A stretch of 64,000 nucleotides of DNA from Oehlia diaphana (lineage: Eukaryota > Glomeromycota > Glomeromycetes > Glomerales > Glomeraceae): assembly GCA_003833135.1 (NCBI GenBank), contig QZLH01000484.1, positions 2,200 to 66,199 of the forward strand, given 5' to 3'. This document shows positions 36,546 to 48,449 of the stretch, piece after piece. The notes beneath the pieces were generated by a model. It had not been told where the DNA came from. It saw only the letters and a list, made by a program, of their open reading frames with translations, and ran no database searches. Both the position numbers and the translations under genes were made by a program. Positions within the stretch are counted from its first letter, which is position 1. Every line of letters begins with the position of its first letter.

Positions 36546-37300
36546 ACACCAAATTTTGGTGACTTATATGACTCTTTTTTATTTGCTGTTCATTAATAAC
36601 TATAGAAGAGTTAGTTAGTATTTCATTTGTATTTGAAAAACTAGTTTGCGAACTTTAATTGGTATTAGAATTATTAGGAAATGAAATTACTAAAGTAACC
36701 TGAAAAATCAGAAGAAAAATAATTATATTGCGCTACTAATAGTTAGTCTAATCAAAGAATTAAGTTTATGTATAGTAATCTGTGGTGCAATACAATTAAT
36801 ATAGAAAAATTTAAATATTTTAAATTACCTTGAAAAATACATGCTTAATCCAGTAAACACGCTAGACTAAAATTGAATATCAAAATCCTAACATGACGTA
36901 TAAGTTGCATTTTTGAGAAAGAAAAATATTTTACCATTATCGAAAAGAGATTGTTCTTAGGCTAATTATACATGATCACACTATTATTGATAACTAAAAA
37001 TCTATCCATCCAAAATAAAATATTATAAGAATTTATTCATTCTTCACTTTTTGCCTCTAAAATATGTAAGATAAAATTTAAACCATGTTGATAAATGCTG
37101 GAATATAATAACAATTAAGGATAGAGGGAAGTTCAGATTCAAGCTGAACAATTAGATTTAGTAATTGTCAGGGTTTGGAACTGGTCTTATCGGTTAGGCT
37201 CACTCTGACTTGGTTTGGCTCGCAGAACTGCCAACTGAGTCGTTTCCATTCCTATAGGGAAGATAAGTGAGTGAGAGAGGAAAGTTTTCGTTTCTGTATT
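36546..37300. other. AT-rich intergenic DNA
   Basis: No gene seen. Confidence 0.4.
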
Positions 37301-37606
37301 AGGCCACACAAATTCGATTTTTCGGTTCACTTCACCCAGCCGGGTCACTTTCAAATTTCAATAAAAAAAATAAAAAGAATATCACATGATCAATACGTAA
37401 TTTTATTGGCGGTAAGTTTATCACGTGGCTGAGAACTTCTGGAGCGAAAAAAGTTCTTTAATTACCCTCCCCTTCAAAAGTCAACCAATCAGATATCACG
37501 ATTTTATATACAACTTTTTTTTATTAATAAACAATAAACCCTGAGACCCCAGGTCAATTTTAAATTTCAATGTTACGTGAACCGAAAAATTGAATTTGTG
37601 TGGCCT
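37301..37606. mobile_element. MITE-like element with 30-bp terminal inverted repeats
   Basis: 37301-37330 and 37577-37606 are inverted copies with 29 of 30 positions identical, starting AGGCCACACAAATTC. The 306-bp element has no coding sequence. No obvious target-site duplication was found. The sharp arms make a non-autonomous DNA transposon likely. Confidence 0.7.
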
Positions 37607-38157
37607 GAGATGCTTTACTGCCAAAATTTTAAGAGAGAAAATTTATACTAATATTATAGTTTTGGTATAATCACTATATAAGTGAAGTAATAGCTGGATT
37701 ACCTCCATATTATCATGATTTAAACCATGATAAAAGAACTTAACAATGAATATTTGCAAAAGTCTTTTAAAAACTAAAATTTAAATGCAAATAACAGAAA
37801 CATATGACACGTTTCATTATCTATACTATTGGATCTAAGTGTGTAACAAAACCTAACTTATACAGGCTAAATAATTCGCTATTTAATCATAGGCAACATA
37901 TAAGCATGTTCGCCATTTTGTCCATTTCACATCTCACCTATTTCCCTATTTTCATCATATCGTATATTCATATTACGTCCTATCTATATTGTATTTCAAT
38001 TTTAAGATTTTGCAAAACCTTTTAGTATTGTTTGTGTCATTAATCTATACTTTATCGCTCGTAAATAAATAATAAATTTTTTTCATTGTTGTGGACTTGT
38101 GGAATATTACCAAATGAATGTGTTTAATTTGTTATTTTAAACATATTAAATGTATTT

Positions 38158-39610
38158 TTGATATTCTATATTCTTTTTTGCTTTTTTTCTCAATTAATTT
38201 TTATTAGTCCTTATACACAAATTGGACGTATTGGTCATACCGCAAGTTATATGGATAATAAAATTTATTTTTTAGGTGGAATGACAAAAAATATCCTGCT
38301 GGTACCAATGATTTTTTTATTTAGCCTTTTAATTTGGATTTTACTTTACTAATAGTTGATTTAAGTAACGATGCTTGTCAAATTTATCCTCATCATAATG
38401 GGGGTATCAACTATTTGTGGTACTAACAAAGATACGATCTTTCTAATTTGCAGAGTTTCTAAAGAAAGTTTTTCTTATAGATTTATTAATAACAAAGAGT
38501 GGGTTCCGGGTACAGTAATCAGTAAAAATGGATCATATATATATATAGATATATATAGTTATCTTGATATGTTAATAAATATATGATGACCATTAGTATA
38601 CTAGATACTATCCGCTGGAATACAGTATTGTATGAATTTAATATAACGAATTCTCTTGCTCCAGAGATCTTATTACCAGATAGAAGAATTACTTATATCG
38701 GCGAAAGAATAAATGGTTTGTGGGTTAATGTACGACTATTTTGATTTATTTTTATCATTATTAGATACGTAATTATTTTAATTGACTGTATGTTTAATGT
38801 ATTAACACAGTTTTGGAATATTTATATATACAATGATAGAACATGATGGAGAAATCTGGTAAATAATTTTGTAAAGGAGAAGGGTATTTATGCCAAATTT
38901 TTATTCTACTTAATGCACAAAATTTGTCACAACTCAATTATTCATAGATTACAAGTGGAATTGAACCATCATTTAGACATTCACACACAGTGGTCTTAAG
39001 TATATATCAAAATTTAAAAATACATTATTAGATTTAAATAAAGTATTTTTAATAAAATGGAATAAATAATTTTCTAGCACAAGAATGACAAGATGGTCTT
39101 ATTATTATTTATGGAGGAATAACAATATGGGATCCTCTGTTCCCAATAAAATATCAGTTTTAGATTCCAAAGTAGACCCCTTTACATGGTCCTTTCCTAA
39201 TATCGATCCTGCACCTAGCTCTGCACCATTCAGTGATCATACGGCTACTCTTATTGGGAATTATATAATTATTGCATTTGGTGAGAATGTTGTATTGATG
39301 AAGTCTTGCTTACTTGGATTAAGTTTATTTAATTTTTCTTTAAATTATTATATTATTTAGGGCATACTACTGACGATGTTTTTAGTGATCAGATTAATAT
39401 GATTGATGTGAGCAAAAAATATATTTATAAGTGGGTTAAAAGTTTTGCTCCAATTATTACAAAAACAGCTTATCCAACTAAATCAGCAATAATATGTGGA
39501 CATCTGGTAGTTTTGCAACTACTCCAAAAAATAATGCAAAAATAGCCTATACTTATTTATACATATTTAATGATAAGTCAACTGGTTTTAGAGATGTCAA
39601 AAACAGTGCA
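38158..39610 (+). pseudogene. Kelch-repeat protein gene, frameshifted
   Basis: Kelch blades are recognisable in order. 38170-38290 encodes a hydrophobic, signal-peptide-like start and then GRIGHTASYMDNKIYFLGG. 38310-38380 gives NLDFTLLIVDLSND in a shifted frame. 39100-39275 gives IIIYGG, then after a frameshift GSSVPNKISVLDSKVDPFTW and PFSDHTATLIGNYIIIAFG. After a clean intron (GTGAGA to TTATTTAG, about 39281-39360), HTTDDVFSDQINMIDVSKKY follows. Kelch repeats form a beta-propeller for protein binding; these fungi have many such proteins, often membrane-anchored. Several frameshifts and stops make it a pseudogene. Confidence 0.65.
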
Positions 39611-39835
39611 TATTCGTAATGTATTTTATTTATTTTAGCTTCTTAATACTCTCATGATTTTTTTAAATATAAATGATTATTCTCAGGAATAAAAAGAAAT
39701 GAATTCTAAGTATCATTAAATTAATAAATCAAATGAAAAAATAAACATTAAGTTATCAAATTATTTTGATTCATCTGTTTCAAATTCTAAAAAAAAGGAT
39801 AAAAAAAATTTGTTGAATTAATTATAGAATTTTCT

Positions 39836-39950
39836 ATCACCGGGGTGATGATCACCGGTGACTGAAATTATGACAATCGACCAGCATTAAAAAATATAGT
39901 GCCGGTAAAAATTGATAATTCTGACCAACGGTGATGATCACCCCGGTGAT
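39836..39950. mobile_element. 115-bp MITE-like element with ATCACCGGGGTGATGATCAC ends
   Basis: 39836-39856 and 39930-39950 are a perfect 21-bp inverted repeat, and similarity continues inward to about 35 bp (GAAATTAT on the left, CAGAATTAT on the right arm). No coding capacity. The arms contain an internal GGTGATGATCACC palindrome. Confidence 0.75.
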
Positions 39951-40470
39951 TTGAAGTAAAAGCCTTAAAAATAAATTAATTATCTAAAGTATGCTAATAA
40001 TTTTGATTTAGTATTTCAATACAAAATAGTGCTGTAACTGATAAATAAAAAAGGGATAAATACAATCCAATAATAAGAAATCAGATAACAAATATAAAGT
40101 ATAAACACAAAAAAAAATAAAAATTTTCACATTTTTAATACTTAAGACGCACTCTTTTTCAAAAACTCCTCTAAGAAATTTTTTCATTCTACCAGTGATT
40201 GTAAATCTCTACATTTACCTATTATGAGAAAGAAAAATTATTAATAGTGTGCTAAATTTTTATTTAATCATAAAGAAGGCATAGCCAATTCCTCCTTTAG
40301 AATTAGCAGACTTTACTAACAACAAAGTAGGATATTATCTGCTTGAGTTGGTTATCAAGTAAACAAGAGAAATAAAAAAAAAAAAATAAAAAAAGAAAAG
40401 AAAAAAAGGGGATAAAAAAGATTAAAATAAAAATAAAAATAAAATAAAAAAGAAAAAGCAGGTAATAATT
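39951..40470. other. AT-rich intergenic DNA
   Basis: No gene seen; A-rich low complexity at 40375-40460. Confidence 0.4.
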
Positions 40471-40665
40471 CTCCTAAGTCAACCTTGTGAACTCCCCGAC
40501 TCAATTGAGTTATCCGTTCTAGATTTTCCTAGGAGCTACCCACTTTGCTCACCCTTACCCAACTCAAACAAACAAATCCAGTACCCTCCTAAGTAAAATT
40601 TGTGAACTCCCCGACTCAATGAGTAATCCGTTCTAATTTTAACTTAGGAAGTTACCCACTTTGCA
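40471..40665. repeat. Two tandem copies of a structured 79-bp unit
   Basis: 40471-40549 and 40586-40665 share the core TTGTGAACTCCCCGACTCAA and CCGTTCTA. Each copy has its own flanking inverted repeat: CTCCTAAG with CCTAGGAG in copy 1, and TCCTAAGT with ACTTAGGA plus AAAAT/ATTTT in copy 2. The stem sequence has changed while pairing is kept. The reverse complement carries GCAAAGTGG and GAGTTCACAAG, loosely like tRNA A and B boxes. A tRNA-derived SINE or structured RNA is possible; not certain. Confidence 0.5.
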
Positions 40666-41345
40666 AATAAAAAAATACACACCTCTTTTAAAATCTCTTG
40701 AGCCATTTACATTAATCTAGAAAATCAGTAATATTAATAAAATATATCATAATATTATAAAATTTTAATAGTCAGAGTGAAAAATCAGAAAACAATATTG
40801 AAATATAATTAAAATAAAAAAATAAAATAAAATGTAAGGGTGAAATTTCATAAAAGTGAAGAATGATCCTCACAATTTCAAGTTGCGAATAAAAAGTTAA
40901 GGAATGATCCCCAACATTCGCAATCTAAAAATTCAAATGCCCAGTATATTGTTTCATCATATAACACATAAAATTTATCATCTTAAATACAAGTAACACA
41001 CCCACCTTTGATTGCAAAGTGAAATGACTACTTTTGGGCTCTCTCTTAAAGAGTCAGTTGGTAATGATACAGGGGCTTCTCTCTCCAATAACGCGTAAAA
41101 TAATTTATGATGCATCATATATAAAATCTCCTTAGTGTGTGTGTGAATAAAATAATTTTTAAAAAAGAAACTTTTTTTGAAAAAATATCCTCCGCGCAGT
41201 GCTTGAAACACCAAGGATAAGAAAACAGAAGTATAAATAAAAAAAGATAGTTACTTGGAAATGATAAAAATGATGTGGGAAGAGAAGGTGGAATTTTTTT
41301 AAAATTTTTTTTCGGGTGGAATGGAAAGGTATTTTATATAAAAAA
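40666..41345. other. Intergenic DNA
   Basis: A 78-codon minus-strand frame at 40978-41214 has a plausible middle part (LEREAPVSLPTDSLRESP), but poly-T-derived Phe/Lys runs dominate its first half; not accepted as a gene. Confidence 0.35.
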
Positions 41346-41349
41346 TTTT

Positions 41350-42115
41350 GTTATACAAAAGGTTTTTTTCCCACAGAGTTTGCGTATCTCAGAGAATCAG
41401 AGTATAAAAAATTTTGCGTCATGACTCATTATCATAACGCGCTTTAAGAGTTGAGACGCGATTTTTATATTGGAAATATATTATTTTTACGTTTTAGTTT
41501 ATTACAACAAAAACAATATGTAAATTTGTTAGCTATTGTTAGAGTACAAAAAAAATTATGTCATACAAACGGAGTTTAAATTACTATAGATTTAATTTTT
41601 AGATGATTATTGATCATGTGATCATGTGATCATGCTTTTAACGATTTATATATTAGAAATATATTATTTTTGCAATATATAAACTACTACTCTTTTAGTA
41701 ATAAAATAAAAATAAATAAATAAAATTTGCAATATATAAATTTGTTAGCTATAGCTAAAGTACAAAAAAATTACGTCATACAAAGGGATTTTTCCCACAA
41801 TCAATATAGATTTTTCAGTAAAAAATTTTAGATGACTCAATGACTCATGATTATTGATCATGTATACATGAGATCATGCAATAACGCGCTTTTTATACAT
41901 GAGACGCGATTTATATTATTTTTACGTTTAACAAATATATAGTTTATTACATGTAAATTATAAATTTGTTAGCTATAGTTAGAGTACAAAAAAGTATGTC
42001 ATACAAAAGATTTTTTCCCATGGAGTGGAGTTTGAGTATCAGAGTATAACAAATCAATATAGATTTAAGTAAAAGGATTTTTAGATGACTCAATGACTCA
42101 ATGTTTAGTTTATTA
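41350..42115. repeat. Tandem repeat, period about 222 bp, roughly 3.4 units
   Basis: TAAATTTGTTAGCTAT occurs at 41521, 41737 and 41961; TTTTTCCCA at about 41369, 41789 and 42011; AACGCGCTTT at about 41436 and 41883; GATGACTCAATGACTCA at about 41832 and 42085. The units have diverged by small insertions. Non-coding and satellite-like. Confidence 0.75.
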
Positions 42116-44432
42116 TGCAATATTATGTATAAAATTCAGAACAAGGTAAAAATTATATCATTAGATTCCTGAGTAACCATATTTCGCTATGAAGCTGCCA
42201 ATCGTTAGGTCTCGTCTTTGGGAGTTTTCTGTGCTCTGAAAGATGAAAAGTCAAGTCAAACGCCTATTACAGTATATTAGGGCTTTCATTTGAGAATGGA
42301 GAAGCTGCGCTAATCCAAGTCATTACAACGTGCAGATTAACGGCGGCTTTGCAGCTCTTAATCGTCGCTGCACTCAGTAATGTAAAATAATTTTTTGAAT
42401 TGATTAATTATTAGAATATTTTTTTTATAGACTTTTTTATTTTATGGTTGCGTTAATTTCTGGTTACAATGACAATATTGTCAGCTAACTGGTTTACGGG
42501 TAACATTCTTGATAGTTAATTATTGAATAGACAAATTGAGGAGCTAAATTAAAAATTGCTTTATGTTTAGAGATTATAGTTGATAATATTTCTATCTTGT
42601 GAAAACAGTACAATTTATGAATGATATAAATTTTGTAAATGATTTACAAAAATGTGATCATGATAACAGAATTCTTCCTTATATATTTAGTATATTTAAA
42701 TTTTAAAAGCTAAAATCTCTGTGTTAATTTATCAAGATTATCAAAAACATTAATTGAAATATCGCTCATTAACTTATTGCCAAAGGAAAATTGGAAAATT
42801 TAAAACCCGTCTAAAAAAATAAATGAAAAGCAATTAAAAATTTAACTTTAGGAATTTCCATAAATAATTACTAAATTACACTATTTTACCTTCTATAATA
42901 TATAATATACATATGTGTGATTTTGAATTTTTTTATATAATGATACTCTACTAGCCAGGGTAACAGTAAGAATAAAATGTATTTAGTTATCTTGTACGCA
43001 ATGTCAAGGGGAGTGGTTTTTGGCGAAGTTCCAATTCGGCCACTAGATGTTAACCACTGCTTGAGATTCTTTATTTTTTAGATTTACATAGCCACATGAG
43101 AAATTTATACATCAATATTTGGATTCAGATCCTCGCGGTCCGCTTGTTGAATGATTTCAAGAGATCTCAATGAATACGGAAATTTAAGGTTGATTTTTGA
43201 TACTAGTAGTTGCACCATCTTTCAAAATGAGGGATTGAATATCTCCTTCCATCATCCATAATATTGAATACCACGGCCAAAGCAGGCGACTTGTACATGG
43301 CAAATACAGATTCCTTAAAATTAAATTTAACTTTTGAGCGTGGATATTTTAATATCAAATTTATAATTACGAGGCTTAAAAATCAATAATATTTTTTCTT
43401 GAAGGTCGTGTTTTCGATATCATTGTCCACTTGAAGGATTTAGTCCATTTCAGGTTAACAACGTAGAACTCCGTAATAAGTTACTTTATACGTACCGTCA
43501 TACCGTGGAAAGACTTGTTGAGTATGCCTGCAACAAACATCATACATCCGGACATCAACCTTTTGACTTTTGTCAATGATGGCTTGCGATACTTAAGATG
43601 GAGAGTTTTCCAAATCCTTTTACACAGGGAAATGAACAACCAGACCACATTTAAAAAGACTAGACTGAAAAGTAATGAGAACATTGAATGTATTATTTAT
43701 TTTTTTTATAGTATAATTAGTTAACCATCATCTTGATTAATTTACTAGGAAAAAAATATAGTTATTATGCAGCTGATACACAATAATTTGGGTACGATTA
43801 TTTATTAATCGTGTTAAACATGCTCATAATGGGCTACTTGTACCAAATACTTAAAAAATGACCTAAATTATTACTTTTGATCTCTGAGTAATAGACGATC
43901 ATATATTAGCTGAATGTTATCAGTACTATGAATTTACATAGAGAAAAACATTATAAGGAAAATAGACAAATTTACAAGCTACTTAAGCTACTCGCATCAT
44001 CTCAAACATGATAATCATATTGAATGCTTTACACTGCGAGATAATTAGACCCCGAGTAATACATAAAACAGAAGTTTGCGTAGATGAATCAAAAATAATG
44101 CGTAGATCTTTCCTTTTTTGTATAATTCCAGGCGGAATTACATAATTCTGGCCCTGAAGAGATGCGTAAAGCTAATCGATCCTTTAATAAGAAAAAAATG
44201 GCTTGTATAAATAGAATATTTAACAACTCGAATCAATTTCTATTAAAATTTCGTTAATTCTGGCCATGATGCCACTAAACTGGATAAAATTTATTTATAA
44301 CTTTTACATACTCTAAATAAGTCCTTATAACCTACATCAGCTACATGATTATTCTGCGCATTATATTCTTACTTGTAATGTATAAGTTCCAATAAAATAG
44401 AGTTTGAAAAGAAATATATTCACGAAAATGTG
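42116..44432. other. Intergenic DNA with one decayed coding stretch
   Basis: Around 43455-43680 the plus strand reads VELRNKLLYTYRHTVERLVE and ACNKHHTSGHQPFDFC, then TGA, then LAILKMESFPNPFTQGNEQP, which is coding-like but broken and of unknown family. The rest holds no recognisable gene. Confidence 0.35.
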
Positions 44433-44612
44433 TACCGTACCGTACCGCACTGCTTAAGATACCCTCCTTTGAGAATACCCCACGTAATTTTAATTCTAGT
44501 AGAATTAGGCTGATTTTGGCTATGTAAAATATATCTCACAAGGGCACTAGATAATTTTTAAATCAAATATTTTGTATTATGCTCAGGGTATCTTATGCTG
44601 TACGGTACGGTA
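44433..44612. mobile_element. 180-bp MITE-like element with TACCGTACCG ends
   Basis: The left arm 44433-44465 and right arm 44585-44612 are inverted copies (TACCGTACCGTAC, then GCTTAAGATACCCT versus GCATAAGATACCCT when read inward) with one 5-nt length difference. Both ends begin with TA, compatible with a Tc1/mariner-type TA target duplication. No coding sequence inside. Confidence 0.7.
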
Positions 44613-45284
44613 ATTTAATTTAACGCGGATGCGTTAATAGTTTGATTGAAATATGATTATATCGTTTATATCGTTAAAAAAGTATTACATCGCTAAAAAA
44701 TAACAACCAAACTTTAATCATAACATGAAACAAAATATTATGGAAACAAAATCCAAACAATAATTTGTTTTTACTAACCTATTATATCATCACGTTTGTT
44801 CACCACGTTCCAAATAGTAACAATTTTCATTTCATAGGTCGTTAAATAAATATGATTGGTTATTAGAATATAATATTAAGACATTCACAACAATAATAAT
44901 GTCTGTAACTGAATGTTTCACAACAAATTTCTAGAAGTAAAAAGAAATGGGTTAAATTATCAAAGAATTGAAATAATAATTAGAAATGAACGGTTAATTC
45001 TGAAATTTTAATTTGTGTTTTCAATTTTTTCATTGTTATAAATTTTTTGTACTACTTATTTTTAATGCATTTAAAAAAATGCAAAACAAATTCAATTATA
45101 TACGATTATATGATCTACGGAATTAAAACGCAGTAAATCGAACGTTTTAAGTTGACTAAACAAGGGTAATTCATACCAACAATAATATAATTTATCATTA
45201 AGTATAAAAAAAATGATTTATTATATAATTACGAATTTCTACAATGGGGGAACAAACATTTAATTAATCATCTTTAACCTGATA
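44613..45284. other. AT-rich intergenic DNA
   Basis: No gene seen. Confidence 0.4.
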
Positions 45285-45514
45285 TTAAAATATTAAAATA
45301 TGGTAATTCATAATTTCTTTGATTTCCTTGTCCGAATCATTCTTTTCATAAGTAGTTTCTGAAAGAGGCGGAGTGTTTGATAATTTATAAGTGTTAGATG
45401 ACTGTAGCTGATGATTACTATTGTTGATAAAAAAAGTAAACACTGGGTGATCTGGTTCCATTATTCGATTTTTTTGTAATCTTACTAGTATGTCAAATAT
45501 ATTCTTTATAAAAT
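45285..45514 (-). CDS. Small open frame or terminal exon, unknown function
   Basis: On the minus strand a frame opens after AAATAG (acceptor-like) near 45514 with IFDILVRLQKNRIMEPDHPV and continues to TAA at 45285-45287. An internal ATG at 45461 would give a 58-residue protein. The middle is Ser/Asn/Thr-rich and the end acidic (ETTYEKNDSDKEIKEIM). Composition is coding-like, so it may be the last exon of a gene whose earlier exons I could not find. No family recognised. Confidence 0.4.
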
Positions 45515-45637
45515 ACTATTTGACCTCAACTAGTAAATTTTTTTTTTATTTGTTTTTTTTTAATTAGTATGACCCGCCATAGCACAAAAAGTATATCATT
45601 TGAATATACAAAAGTATATATTAAGATATTAATTTAG

Positions 45638-45937
45638 TAAAATATTGGTATATCGAGCGAAACTTATATTGATGACAATGATGACAAAATTTCGGAAACA
45701 AAGGAGGAAATTACCGAGGAAGAATCATTATCTGGTAGTATTCCTGGAAATAAATCTCGCACAAATAAACGAACTACTGAAGAGCAAATCACTGAAACCT
45801 TACCGGAAAGACGTTTAACTAATATGCAAAATTTTTTATCTTCCAAGTATTCAGCGGAATTTGGGACATTATTAATGAGACGAAAATTCTTGTTATGTTA
45901 TAGGCACAGGAAGACTTATACTGAATTACTGATATAG
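45638..45937 (+). CDS. Acidic coding exon or remnant, unknown function
   Basis: A 99-codon open stretch, without ATG at its start, ends at TAG 45935-45937. It is strongly acidic (DDNDDKISETKEEITEEESL), then basic (GNKSRTNKRTTEEQ), then more hydrophobic (MQNFLSSKYSAEFGTLLMRR). This is a much more natural protein than the antisense frame. It probably represents an internal or terminal exon, or a remnant. The family is unknown. Confidence 0.4.
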
Positions 45938-46560
45938 TTTAACAATTAGTTGACTCGTGATCGAAAAAGATTTCACGTCAAAGTTTATTGGATACATATC
46001 ACGTGCTTGTAGACCTTTGCCTTAAAAAGGTAATCGGTCAGGATGATTATTTAATCAACTAAAATAAACGAAAATTTTTTTTGATTATAATATTCCATAT
46101 GACTATATTAACTACAAAATCTATTTTATTAATAAATTTTAATAAAAAAAGAAAACGTCAACTATTACATCAGTTATTACAAATTCTCGTACCTACGCTT
46201 GCAGACGCTACAACTGTTAATTATCTTCAGTCTTCACCACCCACAACGATTGCATTCTCTCAGCACTACCTCCTTCAGGACAAGCATAAACTTTAGCAGC
46301 AGTAACTAAAAAAACAGTGCGATTTCATTACTGTATAAGAGATGGAAAATTATTATTTTTATTTTATAAATAATACATATAATTTCAATTGAATATTTTA
46401 TCGTGATTTTTTTTTTACAATGTATACAGATATTAAATAATAAACAGTTGAAATGTTAATGAAAATTTTTAAAACTGTCATTTATTGCAAATACTAGAAC
46501 TTAAAATTTATTATATAATAAAACAAATAATAAAAATCTAACATACCAATACTTACTATA
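45938..46560. other. Intergenic DNA with a coding-like scrap
   Basis: At 46210-46300 the minus strand reads VTAAKVYACPEGGSAERMQS, coding-like but short; not resolved. Confidence 0.3.
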
Positions 46561-47620
46561 AAGTCAAAAGCGGAATGAATGGAATCTAAAAAACATAAAA
46601 TATAGTAAAATGGGTTAGAAGACTCGAGTACTCTAAGTAAGCTTTGCAGAAAAGACAAATTCAAGCCCCCATGCCTACTATCAACTGACATTAACGTATA
46701 TCGTGAGTGATCAAACTCGTGCAGAGGTACTGTCACGTTGATAATAAGACATGAGACCCACCNNNNNNNNNNNNNNNNNNNNNNNNNNNNNNNNNNNNNN
46801 NNNNNNNNNNNNNNNNNNNNNNNNNNNNNNNNNNNNNNNNNNNNNNNNNNNNNNNNNNNNNNNNNNNNNNNNNNNNNNNNNNNNNNNNNNNNNNNNNNNN
46901 NNNNNNNNNNNNNNNNNNNNNNNNNNNNNNNNNNNNNNNNNNNNNNNNNNNNNNNNNNNNNNNNNNNNNNNNNNNNNNNNNNNNNNNNNNNNNNNNNNNN
47001 NNNNNNNNNNNNNNNNNNNNNNNNNNNNNNNNNNNNNNNNNNNNNNNNNNNNNNNNNNNNNNNNNNNNNNNNNNNNNNNNNNNNNNNNNNNNNNNNNNNN
47101 NNNNNNNNNNNNNNNNNNNNNNNNNNNNNNNNNNNNNNNNNNNNNNNNNNNNNNNNNNNNNNNNNNNNNNNNNNNNNNNNNNNNNNNNNNNNNNNNNNNN
47201 NNNNNNNNNNNNNNNNNNNNNNNNNNNNNNNNNNNNNNNNNNNNNNNNNNNNNNNNNNNNNNNNNNNNNNNNNNNNNNNNNNNNNNNNNNNNNNNNNNNN
47301 NNNNNNNNNNNNNNNNNNNNNNNNNNNNNNNNNNNNNNNNNNNNNNNNNNNNNNNNNNNNNNNNNNNNNNNNNNNNNNNNNNNNNNNNNNNNNNNNNNNN
47401 NNNNNNNNNNNNNNNNNNNNNNNNNNNNNNNNNNNNNNNNNNNNNNNNNNNNNNNNNNNNNNNNNNNNNNNNNGGGCCCCACATACAGAAGTCTGCGACA
47501 TAGCTTGAGATATACTGATACAGTATTATTTTTCTCATTGAAGGTAACCAGACTACTAGAAGAGGAGGATAACCAAAGCACTCTAGGTGCACTAGTCCCT
47601 TATACATCCCAGCTTAGTCA
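46561..47620. other. Richer-GC, probably genic locus split by a 711-N gap
   Basis: N runs from 46763 to 47473. The flanks are richer in GC than their neighbours. The left flank has a minus-strand frame (VTVPLHEFDHSRYTLMSVDS, continuing to a GTAAGT at about 46555). The right flank has several short minus-strand frames and splice-like sites (GGTAAGTGG near 47628). A gene probably crosses the gap on the minus strand, but strand, exons and product cannot be fixed. Confidence 0.35.
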
Positions 47621-48188
47621 TTTCCACTTACCAGAATAATGGAAAATATTATCATTGTCTATTCAAGTTTGACGCTTATTCCAATTTTTTTCTTTAACGT
47701 TAAGCTTTCGTTTTTATAAAAAATAAAGGAAGGATAAGTGTTCATAATTACTTTTAAACAAATTTTTTAGTATGTTTTTCGTTGTTTGTTTACTATAAGT
47801 TTTCTTTAAAAGAAAATAACGAAAATATTTAACGAAAATAAGAAAGTTTCGACGAAACTTTTTTTTGACTAGGAGCAACCGAAAGACTTGAGATATTTTT
47901 GTTTCTGAGCAAGCGAGGTGTTTAATAAAGTGATAAGGAAAGAATATTTATTTTTATTTATTTAAATATAAATACTTAATAAGTACGAGTGCAAGTACAG
48001 AAAAAAATAAAAAAAAAAGGTGCGAGTGCGAGTAAATAAAAATGAAAGAAATTTCGTGTAGACTTTTTATAGAATATTTCATGGGAAATTTTGACGTGAA
48101 TCATTATTAGCAAAATTGGTTACTGATCATAATCACAATTTTAGGTATTCTTCTTATGAGTCATTTGATTATTTATTATTGTTGCTAA
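47621..48188. other. AT-rich intergenic DNA
   Basis: No gene recognised. Confidence 0.35.
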
Positions 48189-48449
48189 TCATACCGGGTT
48201 ACCGGCGTATTGGTTATTAAAGAATTATCTAAATTAGGAAAGGTTTACCGCGTACAAACAAAGAAGCAATTTAAATACGTATCGATAAATGAAGATATTT
48301 TGTTGAAAGAATATACAGGATTTTTCAAGGATGGCTGTTTCGGTACGAGTTTAAACAAACATTTTGCAAGATGGTACGATGGTAAATTGAATACGAAAGA
48401 AAATAAAGAAAGAGATAAATGGCAACTTATCAGAGATAAAGCAGTTTAA
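48189..48449 (+). pseudogene. C-terminal remnant of an unknown protein
   Basis: The frame is open from 48189 (after a TAA) to TAA at 48447-48449, with no ATG near its start. It reads IKELSKLGKVYRVQTKKQFK, then VSINEDILLKEYTGFFKDG, then FGTSLNKHFARWYDGKLNTK and ends WQLIRDKAV. Charged, normal composition and sustained openness argue for true coding sequence; the missing start suggests a 5'-truncated copy or an unseen upstream exon. It may belong to a multicopy lineage-specific family, but I cannot name one. Confidence 0.4.

Noticed and set aside
40586..40665. tRNA gene on the minus strand
   Set aside because: A/B box matches are loose, no acceptor stem or anticodon arm can be drawn; kept only as a structured repeat.
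45664..45846. 60-codon minus-strand frame
   Set aside because: Antisense of a longer, more natural acidic plus-strand frame.
46494..47607. Open frames of 250-335 codons across the second N gap
   Set aside because: Mostly unknown bases; the flanks alone do not define a gene.
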